From: Acidimicrobiia bacterium
GTDB taxonomy: Bacteria > Acidobacteriota > Vicinamibacteria > Vicinamibacterales > CAVVIG01
NCBI GenBank assembly: GCA_016871175.1
Contig: VFZL01000011.1
Coordinates: 1-64,000 of the forward strand
DNA: 64,000 nt
Reading direction: 5' to 3'
The notes under the pieces are model-generated. The model was not told the DNA's origin. It worked only from the letters and a program-made list of their open reading frames with translations, and made no database searches. Both the position numbers and the translations under genes were made by a program. This document shows, piece after piece, positions 44,942 to 54,580 of this stretch (within the stretch, counting starts at the first letter, position 1; the number at the start of each line of letters is the position of its first letter).

Positions 44942-46288
44942 CTACAGCGATAGCTCGGTCAGCGAGCCTGTGCTATCGCCGAACGCGTCCATCGGGACGC
45001 CCAGCTTGTCGAGCAGAGTCAGATGCAGGTTCGCGACCGGTGTGCCCTTCGGATATCGCAGGTGGCGCCCGCCCTTCAGGCGCCCGCCAGCACCACCGGC
45101 CACGAGGACCGGAAGGTCGAGGTGGGCGTGCAGGTTGCCGTCGCTCATGCCGCTCCCGTACAGGATGAGCGAGCTGTCGAGCAGCGCACCATCCCCGTCC
45201 GGCGTGGAACGTAGTTTGTCGAGGAAGTACGCGAACGACTGCATGTGGAACAGGTTCACCTTCGCGCATTTCTCGATCTTGGACCGGTCGCCCTGGTGAT
45301 GCGAGATCGGGTGGTGCGCGTCCGCCACACCGATCTCCGGATACGCGCGCGAGCTGACCTCGTGACCCATCATGAACGTCGCGACGCGCGTCAAGTCGGC
45401 CTGATACGCGAGCGCCAGGAGGTCGAACATCAGCTGCGCGTGAACCTCGAACGACTCCGGCACGCCGGCCGGACGGCTGACGACCGGCATCTCTCGCGTG
45501 CTCTGCTCCTCGGCCCTCCGAATGCGGCGCTCCACATCGCGGATCGCTTCCAGGTACTGGTCCAGCTTGGCGCGATCGCGTGAGCCGAGCGAGCGACCAA
45601 TCCGCGCTACGTCCTCAACGATCGCGTCGAGGATGCTGCGATCCTCCTTGACGCGCGCCGCGCGGGTCGCCGCGTCCGTGCTGTCACCATCCCCGAACAG
45701 CCGCTCGAACACGGCTCGCGGGTCCATTTCCATCGGCAGGGGAGTGGTCGGTGTCCGCCACGCGATCGTGTTGGAGTATGCACAGCTGTAGCCCGCGTCG
45801 CAGGCCCCCAGCATCTCGGTGTACTCCATCGTCAGCTCGAGCGAGCTGAGTTGGGTTGCCTTCCCCAGCTCGCGGGCGGCGAGCTGGTCCATCGAGGTGC
45901 CGGCTTGCAGGTCGGTGCCTTCGGTCTTCTTCACGTGGACGCCAGTCAAGAACGTCCCAGCGGCGCGCGCATGGTCGCCGGCGCCTTCGTTTGGTCGTGG
46001 ATTCGCCACCTGGTTGTCCAGGCCACTCAGCACCGTGAGGCGGTCGCGGAACGGTTCGAGCGGCTGAAGTGTAGGCGACAATTCGAATGCCGCGCCCTCC
46101 GCCGTGGGCGTCCACCGGTCCATGATGACGCCGTTCGGCACGTAGACGACCGCGAAGCGACGAGCGCCATCGAGACGGATCGCCGCGCGGAGGGCGGGAA
46201 CCATGCCGTCGAGCAGTGGCAGTGCCACCGTGGCGCCGAGCCCTCGCAAGAACGTCCGGCGTGGAAGTGTTTTGTTCGACAAGAACAT
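44942..46288 (-). CDS. DUF1552 protein, copy a (Tat-type signal)
   Basis: ATG 46288 has GAGGA upstream. The 448-residue product begins with a twin-arginine-like signal (LPRRTFLRGLGATVALPLLDGM). Family landmarks: FAVVYVPNGVIMDRWTP, LSGLDNQVANP, DHARAAGTFLTGVHVKKTEG, LGACDAGYSCAYSNTIAWR, ISHHQGDRSKIEKCAKVN and GSGMSDGNLHAHLDLP. The His/Asp-rich motifs suggest an alkaline-phosphatase/sulfatase-like metal site, but the function of DUF1552 is unproven. It follows the DUF1592 gene by 17 bp, the usual pairing, and is paralogous to 53222-54577. Confidence 0.85.
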   Translation of the reverse strand: MFLSNKTLPRRTFLRGLGATVALPLLDGMVPALRAAIRLDGARRFAVVYVPNGVIMDRWTPTAEGAAFELSPTLQPLEPFRDRLTVLSGLDNQVANPRPNEGAGDHARAAGTFLTGVHVKKTEGTDLQAGTSMDQLAARELGKATQLSSLELTMEYTEMLGACDAGYSCAYSNTIAWRTPTTPLPMEMDPRAVFERLFGDGDSTDAATRAARVKEDRSILDAIVEDVARIGRSLGSRDRAKLDQYLEAIRDVERRIRRAEEQSTREMPVVSRPAGVPESFEVHAQLMFDLLALAYQADLTRVATFMMGHEVSSRAYPEIGVADAHHPISHHQGDRSKIEKCAKVNLFHMQSFAYFLDKLRSTPDGDGALLDSSLILYGSGMSDGNLHAHLDLPVLVAGGAGGRLKGGRHLRYPKGTPVANLHLTLLDKLGVPMDAFGDSTGSLTELSL

Positions 46289-46305
46289 CGGGTGTGTTCC
46301 TCGTA

Positions 46306-48804
46306 TCACCGTTGTGCGACGGCCGCCGCGCGCGTGACCCCATCGTTCGCGCTCGGTGTCATGCGCATCTGGAAAGGGAGGCTCGAGGCAATGCCCGCGA
46401 TCACATCAGACCACCTGTAGCCGCGCGGCGCGGCATCGCGCGCGATCTGACGCACCACGGGCATGTCAGACGCCTCGAGGCCGCGACCGATCGCGTACGT
46501 CGTCAACTTCTCCACCATCGTCTGGACGAACTGCGGACCGCGTGCCAGCAGCACGCGACGAAGCCCCTCAGGTCCATCGAAGGGTGTCCCGTCCGGCATG
46601 ACACCGGACGCGTCGATCGTGGTGTTGGCGTCCGTCGTACGCCAGCCTCCGATCGCGTCGAAATTCTCGAGCGCGAAGCCGAGGGGATCCATGCGCGCGT
46701 GGCACGACGCGCACACCGGGTTCTTCCGATGCTGCTCCATCCGCTCGCGAACCGAGGCCGGCTTGCCACCCTCTCCCGTATCCTGCAATGCGGGGATGTT
46801 GGGAGGCGGGGCGGGCGGCGGCGCGCCGAGGATGTTCTCGAGCAGCCACTTGCCGCGCAAGACCGGCGACGTCCGAGTCGGATAGGAGGTCACGCTCAGG
46901 ACGCTGCCGTGTCCCAGTAGGCCGGCGCGTGACTTGTCCGTGATCGTCACGCGTCGGAAGTGCGGGCCGTACACGTTCCGCATGCCGTAGTGGCGCGCCA
47001 GACGCTCGTTGACGAATGTGAAGTCGGCGCGGAGGAGGTCGAGCACGCTGAGGTCTTCAGCAAGATTGGCCTGGACGAACAGATCCGTTTCCTTCTGGAA
47101 CGCCTGTCGCAGGTTGTCCTCGAAGTCGGGGAACGCGTGCGGATCGGGGGCGTGTGTCCGCAGGTTTCGCACGTACAGCCACTGACCGATGAAATTGGAG
47201 ACGAGCGCCAAGGCACGGCGGTCCGCCAGCATGCGCCGCACCTGCGACTGAAGACCCGTGGCGGTGCGCAGATGACCCTTCGTCGCGGCGTCGAGCAGCT
47301 CGTCATCGGGGATGCTGCTCCACAGAAAGAACGACAGCCGTGACGCCAGCTCGACGCCGCTGATGCGGTAGGCGGTGGCTGGCGCGAGGCCCTTGGGATC
47401 CTGCTCGATGCGGAACACGAACTCGGGACTGACCAAGATACGGCGCAGGGCGAACTCGACCCCGTTCTCAAAGCGTCCATTCTGCCGCCCGCTGACGTAC
47501 GCCTTCATCAACCGGTCGACGTCGGCGCTTGTCACCGGACGCCGGAAGGCGCGGCGCGCGAGCGTCCCGATGATCTGCCGGGCGCAAGCGGTCTCGGACG
47601 CAACCGCAGCAGTGGGACGACACACAAAGATGCGCCGCCGACTCGGCGTGTCGCCGGATCCGATGGCGTTGTACGGACCGCCCATTTGCACCGAATCGAC
47701 TCCGGGGTCCATGTCGCGGTTGCCGGCGTACTCGAAGCTCGTGACGGGCAGGTGCGGTCGCAGGAAGCCCTCTTCCTCGACCGTCTGCTTCTGAAATGAG
47801 AGTCCGATGACGCGCGGCCCGGCCTTGGCGGTGAACCGCACTTCGAGGCTGGCGTCGGCGTTCAGCTCATACTCGCTCGGATTGGGGACCGCTTGCCCGG
47901 ATAGCCAGACCGCCCGCTGACCGTCTCCGCCGAAGGTGAACGACCTGATGCGCGCGCGATCCAGCCGGACGTCCAACGTGTGCGGACGTCCCAAGCCTCG
48001 GATTTCGTCCCGCCACGTGCGCTGCAGCTTGATTTTGAGGGTGTACTCGCCGTCGAGCGGGAAGTAGTGCGGGATCGCGATGCCGCCGCGCGAGCCAAAC
48101 GGCAGCTGTTCATCGACTCGATCGTCCTGGACGAGATACTTCGGCGCGCTGTACACCTGACGGGACGGCTTCACCGTGGGATCACCCACCGCCAAACGGC
48201 TGATGCGCCGTGCGGCGTTCATGTATCGCTCGAGGAGGCCCGGCGACACCGAGAGCACGTCCGCGATGTTGTCGAACCCGTATCCGGCATCGTCGACCGG
48301 CAACATCGACCGGCTGTCGATCTCGAGGCCCAAGAGATCGCGAATCGCGTTGCCGTACTCGGCTCGGTTCAAGCGGTGGAGAGTCTTGCGGCCCGGTCGT
48401 CGATGCGCGGCCGCTGCGCGGGCCAGCTCGCCGTCGAGCCACCGCGTGAATGATTCGGCCGTGGCGGCATCGGGTCGGGGTGCGCCGATCGGTGGCATGG
48501 TCCCCGTGCCGACCTTGCGCAGCACTTTTTCCCAGGTCTCCGCCGCCGCCCCGACCTGCGCCGTGTCGACGCCCTCGAGCATCAGGTTCGCCGTCTTCAA
48601 GCGCTCGTTGTGACACGTGACGCAGTAGTGCTTGACGAGCGTCGCGGGCTGCTCGGCTGAGATGGTCGACGACGGTGTACCGGTCGCTCGAGCGCCGGTG
48701 CCGGTACCTGACGGCGTTTGGGATGCGATCGCCCTAGAGGCTGCGAGGATGGCCAGCGCCCCGACTACACACGCCGCCAAGCTCGCACCGTGGCCACGTG
48801 TCAC
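46306..48804 (-). CDS. DUF1592-family planctomycete-type cytochrome c protein, copy a
   Basis: A GTG at 48804 has AGGAGG 6 nt upstream, and the signal peptide (LAACVVGALAILAASRAIASQ) starts right behind it; the track start lies 22 codons earlier. The about 832-residue product has an N-terminal heme motif CVTCHNERLKT. The domain series DUF1587 (LHRLNRAEYGNAIRDLL), DUF1595, DUF1592 (SRLSFFLWSSIPDDELL), DUF1588 (FVNERLARHYGM) and a second heme motif CASCH before DUF1585 follow. Such proteins are exported cytochromes thought to act with DUF1552 partners in degrading polymers or sulfated sugars, without proof. Paralogue of 50700-53225. Confidence 0.85.
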   Translation of the reverse strand: MTRGHGASLAACVVGALAILAASRAIASQTPSGTGTGARATGTPSSTISAEQPATLVKHYCVTCHNERLKTANLMLEGVDTAQVGAAAETWEKVLRKVGTGTMPPIGAPRPDAATAESFTRWLDGELARAAAAHRRPGRKTLHRLNRAEYGNAIRDLLGLEIDSRSMLPVDDAGYGFDNIADVLSVSPGLLERYMNAARRISRLAVGDPTVKPSRQVYSAPKYLVQDDRVDEQLPFGSRGGIAIPHYFPLDGEYTLKIKLQRTWRDEIRGLGRPHTLDVRLDRARIRSFTFGGDGQRAVWLSGQAVPNPSEYELNADASLEVRFTAKAGPRVIGLSFQKQTVEEEGFLRPHLPVTSFEYAGNRDMDPGVDSVQMGGPYNAIGSGDTPSRRRIFVCRPTAAVASETACARQIIGTLARRAFRRPVTSADVDRLMKAYVSGRQNGRFENGVEFALRRILVSPEFVFRIEQDPKGLAPATAYRISGVELASRLSFFLWSSIPDDELLDAATKGHLRTATGLQSQVRRMLADRRALALVSNFIGQWLYVRNLRTHAPDPHAFPDFEDNLRQAFQKETDLFVQANLAEDLSVLDLLRADFTFVNERLARHYGMRNVYGPHFRRVTITDKSRAGLLGHGSVLSVTSYPTRTSPVLRGKWLLENILGAPPPAPPPNIPALQDTGEGGKPASVRERMEQHRKNPVCASCHARMDPLGFALENFDAIGGWRTTDANTTIDASGVMPDGTPFDGPEGLRRVLLARGPQFVQTMVEKLTTYAIGRGLEASDMPVVRQIARDAAPRGYRWSDVIAGIASSLPFQMRMTPSANDGVTRAAAVAQR

Positions 48805-48885
48805 CAGTGTCCTCCTGCAGGACCCCATTTCGGTCTCACTCAAGGGTATGAGACTCATGGGTTCGGGCAATGCTCGGGACAGCAG

Positions 48886-50529
48886 TCACCGATGACCCTT
48901 GCTCTCTCGAACACCCATCCGTTCGAGTCGGTCCGCTTCCGCCCGCGCGTCGGTTCTTGGGCCGCCGGCTGGGCCATCCCACCGGCCTGGGGAGGTGGTC
49001 GTAGGACTCGCCGGAACGGTGCCGTTCGCGGACACGTACTGCCGGAGCATGGTGCGGCCGTCGACGCCGAGCGTGGTGTTCGCGCCCCGCGCCTTGAAGA
49101 GCGCAGCCGTTTCAGGCCACGACGTCACGCCTTGCGACGCGACGTTCAGATGGCCCTCGGCAAGCCGATACGGTGTTTGCCCCTGTGAATCCTGGACGTC
49201 GATGGCGGCCCCCTTGTCGAGGAGCAGCGTCGCCAGCGTCTTGCCGCCCATGTAGGCGGCGCCGTGCAGCGCCGTCTGTCCCGACGCGTTGCGCGCGTCC
49301 AGCGTAGCGCCTCGTTCGAGCAGATAGCGGATGGCGTCGAGCGCGTCGGCCTCGCCCCAGTTCGAGTAGAACTGCGACACGTCGCCGCGCTTCGCGCGTG
49401 GACCCTGAACCTGCGTGATCCCGGCGGCCACCATCAGCGGTGTCGTGCCGTTGTCGTTGGTGAGGGTCACATCGGCGCCTGCCGCGCGCAGCATGTCCAT
49501 CACGTCGACGTTCACGTGCTTGGCGGCCAGCCAGAACGGAGTCGCGCCGGCGAAGCTGCCCGCCGGAGTAGGAGGTGGCACGGTCGCGCCTGGCCATGCC
49601 GGGACCTCGCTGCCCGCACCGCGACCAGGTCCGAAGAGCGCCGCTGGGGCGGTTCTCAGCTTCGCATTCGGATCGGCGCCCTTTGCGAGGAGCGCCTTGA
49701 TCGCACGCTTGAGGTCCTTCGGCACCGCGGCGTGGAGCGGCGTGTAGCCACTGCCGCTCGCGTTCGGGTCCGCCCCGCGGGCCAGCAGGAGTTCGGCGAC
49801 GTCTTCACGGCCGCTCGCGACGGCGACGACCAGAACCGAGCTATTGTCCTTGGCCCTGTCGTTGGGGTCCGCTCCCGCGTCGAGCAGCCGACGGGCGGAT
49901 TCGGTGTCGCCGATACGGGCGGCGAAGAGGAGGGGGCTGAAGCCGCCGGTCGTGCGCGCGCGAACGTCCGCCTTCGCGTCGATCAGCGTGGCGACGATCC
50001 CCGTATGCCGTTCCGTGATCGCCCACATCAGAGCCGTCTGTTTCGAGTCGGTTGCGGCGCGGTTCACGTCTGCGCCGTGCTGCAGCAGTAGTCCCACCAG
50101 CATCACGTTCCCTGTGAACGCCGCGGTCATCAGCGGCGTTTCGCCGGTGCGCCTGGATCGATTCGGATCGGCTCCTGCGGAGATCAGCTTCTCCGCCATC
50201 GCAGCGCTGCCGTTCTGGCAGGCCAGCGCCAGAGCCGTTACACCGAGATCGTCGCCAGCATTGGGATCGGCGCCGGCCTTGAGCAGAGCATCCGCCGAGG
50301 CCAGGTCGTTCCAGTGTGCCGCCCAGGAGAGCGCCGTCGCGCCGTCGGCCTGGCGGCCGTTCGGGTCGGCCTTCTTCGCCAGCAGCGCGAGCACCGCCTC
50401 CGCGTCCTGGCGCTGCATCGCATCGGCCAGGCGCGCGTCGCGTTCCGCGGCGCGCAGGGAACCGCTCGCTTCTCCCACCAGCATGGTCGCGCTGATCAAC
50501 GCGAGCCTCGCCCAACCCAGGTGACGCAT
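48886..50529 (-). CDS. Exported ankyrin-repeat protein between the DUF1592 copies
   Basis: A 547-residue protein with a signal peptide (cleavage near GSLRAAE) and about ten ankyrin repeats (DGATALSWAAHWND; LGVTALALACQNGS; TGETPLMTAAFTGN; GYTPLHAAVPKDL; GQTALHGAAYMGG). It has a proline-rich insert (about residues 305-330) and a Pro/Ser-rich tail. The order of repeats parallels the ankyrin protein at 9.8 kb. It lies 81 bp upstream of DUF1592 copy a in the same direction and is divergent from copy b. Ankyrin genes often accompany DUF1592 genes in acidobacterial genomes (recalled), which suggests a shared complex. Confidence 0.85.
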   Translation of the reverse strand: MRHLGWARLALISATMLVGEASGSLRAAERDARLADAMQRQDAEAVLALLAKKADPNGRQADGATALSWAAHWNDLASADALLKAGADPNAGDDLGVTALALACQNGSAAMAEKLISAGADPNRSRRTGETPLMTAAFTGNVMLVGLLLQHGADVNRAATDSKQTALMWAITERHTGIVATLIDAKADVRARTTGGFSPLLFAARIGDTESARRLLDAGADPNDRAKDNSSVLVVAVASGREDVAELLLARGADPNASGSGYTPLHAAVPKDLKRAIKALLAKGADPNAKLRTAPAALFGPGRGAGSEVPAWPGATVPPPTPAGSFAGATPFWLAAKHVNVDVMDMLRAAGADVTLTNDNGTTPLMVAAGITQVQGPRAKRGDVSQFYSNWGEADALDAIRYLLERGATLDARNASGQTALHGAAYMGGKTLATLLLDKGAAIDVQDSQGQTPYRLAEGHLNVASQGVTSWPETAALFKARGANTTLGVDGRTMLRQYVSANGTVPASPTTTSPGRWDGPAGGPRTDARAEADRLERMGVRESKGHR

Positions 50530-50699
50530 CCTCAGCGGAATATAGCAGGTTCAGGGGTCGCGGGTTCGTGAGGTTCATCGGGTCGATTCGGGGTTCGAGC
50601 GCTCGGCCATCGATGTTCACCGGTTCACGGTCATGCTTGGATTGCACGGCCTCCGCCACGCCGTCGTGCGATCCCTGTGTTAGGCTGCGTCACATAGCA

Positions 50700-53225
50700 A
50701 TGCGGAAACATGCGGGTCACCACGCACTGCGAACCTCTAGTCGGATTGGTCAGGCGATCCTCCGCTGGGTCGTTGCCGTGACCCTCGCGGCCGTGACCTT
50801 CGTCGTTCGCGTCGACGCCGCCCAGGCTCCTGTCACCAAGCTCTCCCCAATTGCTGCAGTTCCGACCGTTGAAGCCGCTGCGTCCCGTGCGCTCATGGAC
50901 CGCTACTGCGTCACCTGTCACAACGCTCGACTGAAGACAGCCGGCATCGTGCTCGAAAAGGACCTCGCCAACCCCGCGGACGTCGGTGGCAACACGGACC
51001 TCTGGGAAAAGGTTGCTCGGAAGATGCGATCTCGCACGATGCCGCCGATGACGACGACGAGGCGGCCGGCGGCGGAGGAGTACACACAGTTCACCAAATG
51101 GGTAGAGGACGCGCTGGACCGTCACGCGGCCGCGCACCCGAATCCCGGACGCCGCATCGTGCATCGACTGAATCGCGCGGAGTATGCGAACACGATTCGT
51201 GATCTGCTCGGCGTCGAGGTCGACGCTCGGGCGTACCTGCCCCCTGATGATTCGGGGTACGGGTTCGACAACATCGCTGACGTCTTGTCGGTGTCGCCGG
51301 GGCTCCTCGAGCGGTACATGCTCGCAGCCGGCAAGATCGGTCGGCTGGCCCTCGGCGATCCGACTATCAAACCGAGCATTGCCACCTACCGCGTGCCGAC
51401 GCTCCTGGCACAGGACGATCGTACGAGCGAGGATTTGCCATTCGGCTCGCGTGGCGGCCTCGCCGTTCGCCATCACTTCCCGGTGGATGGGGAATATGTC
51501 ATCAAGGTTCGCCTGCAGCGCACGTACACCGAGCTGATTCGCGGGCTGGCCGAGCCGCACCTGCTCGACGTACGTCTCGACCGCGGCCTGGTGAAGTTTT
51601 TCCCCGTCGGCGCGCCGCCTGGCTCGACGCCGACAGAAATCCAGGAGCACCTCCGCAACGGTGATGCGAACCTCGAAGCCCGCGTGACCGTCAGGGCTGG
51701 CGTCTCGAGCATCGGCGCGGCGTTTGTCAGGGAGGCCAAGGTGGCTGAAGGCGTGTTCCAGCCCCGGGCCCCCCTCGCGAGTTTCGAGCACTCGGGGAAG
51801 GCCGATACCATCGCGTCGGTGGACTCGATCCAGGTCATTGGTCCCTATCACGGCGTTCGTCCCGTCGAGAGCCTGAGTCGCAAGCGAATGTTCGTGTGCA
51901 CTCCGACGTCCACCGATGCGGCCGCCGAGCGCGCGTGTGCCCGCCAGATCATCGGGACTCTGGCTCGTCGCGCGTACCGTCGTTCCGTGGGTGTGGGCGA
52001 CGTGGACGCGCTGCTCAGCGTCTACGACAAAGGACGGGCGCAGGGCGGGTTCGAAGAGGGCATCGAGTGGGCACTCGAGCGCGTCCTCGTGTCGCCGGAC
52101 TTCCTGTTCCGGGTGGAGCGCGATCCGTCCACGGCAAGGCCCGGCACGCCCTTCCGAGTGTCCGACATCGAGCTCGCGTCGCGCCTGTCATTCTTCTTGT
52201 GGAGCAGCATTCCAGATGACGCGCTGCGAGATGCGGCGGAGGCTGGGCAGCTCTCGACGTCGGCCGCCGTGACGAAGCAGGTCGCCCGCATGTTGGCCGA
52301 TCCGCGGTCGAGCGCACTGATCGGGAACTTCGCCGGTCAATGGCTGTACCTGCGCAACGTCCGCGGCCACGCGCCGGATCCGAATCTGTTCCCCGACTTC
52401 GACGACAACCTCCGAGAAGCCTTCAGCCGCGAGACCGAGCTCTTCTTCGAGAGCCAGTTGCGCGATGATCGACCGGTCATCGATCTGCTCCGCGCGACCT
52501 ACACCTTCGTCAACGAGCGGCTCGCGCGTCATTACGGCATCGCGGGCGTCTACGGCAGCCACTTCCGTCGGATCGCCCAGCCGGATGACCGTCGCGCCGG
52601 TCTGTTGGGACAGGGCAGCATCTTGACCGTGACTTCGTACGCGCACCGCACGTCGCCGGTGGTTCGCGGCAAGTGGCTCCTCGAGAACCTGCTCGGAGCG
52701 CCGCCTCCGCCACCGCCACCGAATGTGCCAGCGTTGCCGGAGAACGAAGAGGGGCAGGCGCCTGCCACGGTTCGGGAGCGGCTGGAGGCGCATCGGAAGA
52801 ACCCGGTCTGCGCCGCATGTCACGCCCGGATGGATCCGCTGGGCTTCGCGCTCGAGAACTTCGATGCGATCGGCCGCTGGCGCGATGCCGATGACACGGG
52901 CAAGCGCGTCGATGCGTCGGGCACGCTGCCGGACGGGACGTCTTTCCAGGGGCCTGCCGAATTCCGTAAGGCGTTGCTCGGGAAAGAAGAGGACTTCGTC
53001 AGCACGGTGGTCGAGAAGCTGTTGACGTACGCTCTCGGTCGCGGTCTCGAGTCGTACGACATGCCGGTCGTCCGGAGCATCACTCGAGCATCCGCTGCCA
53101 GCGGACACCGATGGTCGGCTATCATGGCGGGGATCGCGAATAGTGTCCCGTTCACCATGAGGGCCGTTCCCGCGAACAGCTCGGGGCCGGCCGCGTCGGC
53201 GGCAGGGAAGGTCGCGCAGCGATGA
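50700..53225 (+). CDS. DUF1592-family planctomycete-type cytochrome c protein, copy b
   Basis: ATG 50700 is chosen because a signal-type helix (ILRWVVAVTLAAVTFVV) starts about 24 residues later; the track ORF starts 44 codons too early. The 841-residue protein has heme motifs CVTCH near the N-terminus and CAACH near residue 740. Between them is the same domain order as copy a (LHRLNRAEYANTIRDLL; ASRLSFFLWSSIPDDALR; FVNERLARHYGIAGVYG; APPPPPPPNVPALPENEEG). Its stop overlaps the DUF1552 copy b start (ATGA). The divergent 170-bp spacer to the ankyrin gene must hold both promoters; it is rich in GGTTC units. Confidence 0.86.
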   Translation: MRKHAGHHALRTSSRIGQAILRWVVAVTLAAVTFVVRVDAAQAPVTKLSPIAAVPTVEAAASRALMDRYCVTCHNARLKTAGIVLEKDLANPADVGGNTDLWEKVARKMRSRTMPPMTTTRRPAAEEYTQFTKWVEDALDRHAAAHPNPGRRIVHRLNRAEYANTIRDLLGVEVDARAYLPPDDSGYGFDNIADVLSVSPGLLERYMLAAGKIGRLALGDPTIKPSIATYRVPTLLAQDDRTSEDLPFGSRGGLAVRHHFPVDGEYVIKVRLQRTYTELIRGLAEPHLLDVRLDRGLVKFFPVGAPPGSTPTEIQEHLRNGDANLEARVTVRAGVSSIGAAFVREAKVAEGVFQPRAPLASFEHSGKADTIASVDSIQVIGPYHGVRPVESLSRKRMFVCTPTSTDAAAERACARQIIGTLARRAYRRSVGVGDVDALLSVYDKGRAQGGFEEGIEWALERVLVSPDFLFRVERDPSTARPGTPFRVSDIELASRLSFFLWSSIPDDALRDAAEAGQLSTSAAVTKQVARMLADPRSSALIGNFAGQWLYLRNVRGHAPDPNLFPDFDDNLREAFSRETELFFESQLRDDRPVIDLLRATYTFVNERLARHYGIAGVYGSHFRRIAQPDDRRAGLLGQGSILTVTSYAHRTSPVVRGKWLLENLLGAPPPPPPPNVPALPENEEGQAPATVRERLEAHRKNPVCAACHARMDPLGFALENFDAIGRWRDADDTGKRVDASGTLPDGTSFQGPAEFRKALLGKEEDFVSTVVEKLLTYALGRGLESYDMPVVRSITRASAASGHRWSAIMAGIANSVPFTMRAVPANSSGPAASAAGKVAQR

Positions 53226-54577
53226 TCATCACCAGGATGCACGTGTCTCGACGGAGCGTGCTGAGAGGCTTCGGGGCGACGCTCGCCCTCCCCCTGCTCG
53301 ACGGCATGGTCCCGGCGCTCTCCGCGCTGGGCAGGACGCCCGCGGCGGGTCCGCGACGCATGGCGGTGATCTACACGCCCAACGGCATGATGATGCCGAA
53401 CTGGACGCCCCGCGGCGAAGGGACCACGTTCGCGTTCTCGCCGATCCTGGAGGGCCTCGCGCCGTATCGCGACACGCTGACGATCATCAGCGGTCTGGCG
53501 GACAGGTACGGGTGGCCGCAGGGCGACGAGGGGACCGGCGACCACGCGCGCGCCGCAGCGACCTTCCTCACGGGCGTACACGTGAAGAAGACCGAAGGCG
53601 CCGACATCCGCGGCGGCATCTCGATGGATCAGATCGCCGCCCGGGCGCTGGGCCGTGAGACACAAGTCGCTTCACTCGAGCTCGCCATCGAGTCGGTGGA
53701 GTTCCTGGGCGCGTGTGACTCCGGGTACAGCTGCGCGTACGCCAACACGATCTCGTGGCGGAGCCCGACAGTCCCGTTACCGATGGAGAATGAGCCCCGC
53801 GCCGTGTTCGAGCGGTTGTTCGGCGGAAGCGACAGCACCGACACGGCGGCACGTGTCGCGCGCATCGCGAAAGAGAAGAGCATTCTCGACTCGGTCACCG
53901 AGCGTGTCCATGAGCTCGAGCGTGGGCTCGGGGCCAAGGACCGTCTGAAGATGGGCGAGTACCTCGAGGCGGTCCGCGACGTCGAACGGCGCATCCAGAT
54001 GGCGGAGGCGCAGAGCGCGCGCGAGCTGCCGATCGTGGAACGCCCGGCCGGCATCCCCGCGACGTTCGAGCAGCACGCGCGGTTGATGTTCGACCTGCTG
54101 CTGCTCGCGTTCCAGACCGATTTGACGCGGATCGGCACGTTCATGCTGGGACGCGAGGTCAGCGGGCGTGCGTATCCCGAGATCGGCGTGCCTGATTCCC
54201 ATCATCCGACGTCGCACCACCAGAACGATCCCGAGAAGCTCAATAAGCTGCAGAAGATCAACACCTTCCACGTGAAGCAGTTCGCGTACTTCCTCGAGCG
54301 GATGAAGAATACGCCCGATGGCGACGGCTCGCTCCTCGATCATTCATGCCTGCTATACGGGTCGGGGATCAGCGACAGCAACATCCACATGCACGACAAC
54401 CTGCCGCTGGTCTTGGCTGGCGGGGCGAGTGGACGGCTGAAAGGCGGGCGTCACATCGTCTACCCGAAGGACACGCCGGTCACGAACCTCTTCATGAACA
54501 TGCTGGACACGATCGGCGTCCCCGCCGACTCCATTGGTGACAGCACCGGCAAGCTCGAGGGGCTCACCGATCTCTGA
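53222..54577 (+). CDS. DUF1552 protein, copy b (Tat-type signal)
   Basis: A 451-residue protein with a twin-arginine-like signal (VSRRSVLRGFGATLALPLLDGM). The same landmarks as copy a are present: MAVIYTPNGMMMPNWTP, DHARAAATFLTGVHVKKTEG, LGACDSGYSCAYANTISWR, PTSHHQNDPEKLNKLQKIN, GSGISDSNIHMHDNLP. The last residues GDSTGKLEGL match SGDSTGSLTEL of copy a. Translationally coupled to DUF1592 copy b. Function unproven; secretion and pairing suggest a joint role with the cytochrome-like partner. Confidence 0.86.
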   Translation: MIITRMHVSRRSVLRGFGATLALPLLDGMVPALSALGRTPAAGPRRMAVIYTPNGMMMPNWTPRGEGTTFAFSPILEGLAPYRDTLTIISGLADRYGWPQGDEGTGDHARAAATFLTGVHVKKTEGADIRGGISMDQIAARALGRETQVASLELAIESVEFLGACDSGYSCAYANTISWRSPTVPLPMENEPRAVFERLFGGSDSTDTAARVARIAKEKSILDSVTERVHELERGLGAKDRLKMGEYLEAVRDVERRIQMAEAQSARELPIVERPAGIPATFEQHARLMFDLLLLAFQTDLTRIGTFMLGREVSGRAYPEIGVPDSHHPTSHHQNDPEKLNKLQKINTFHVKQFAYFLERMKNTPDGDGSLLDHSCLLYGSGISDSNIHMHDNLPLVLAGGASGRLKGGRHIVYPKDTPVTNLFMNMLDTIGVPADSIGDSTGKLEGLTDL

Positions 54578-54580
54578 AGT

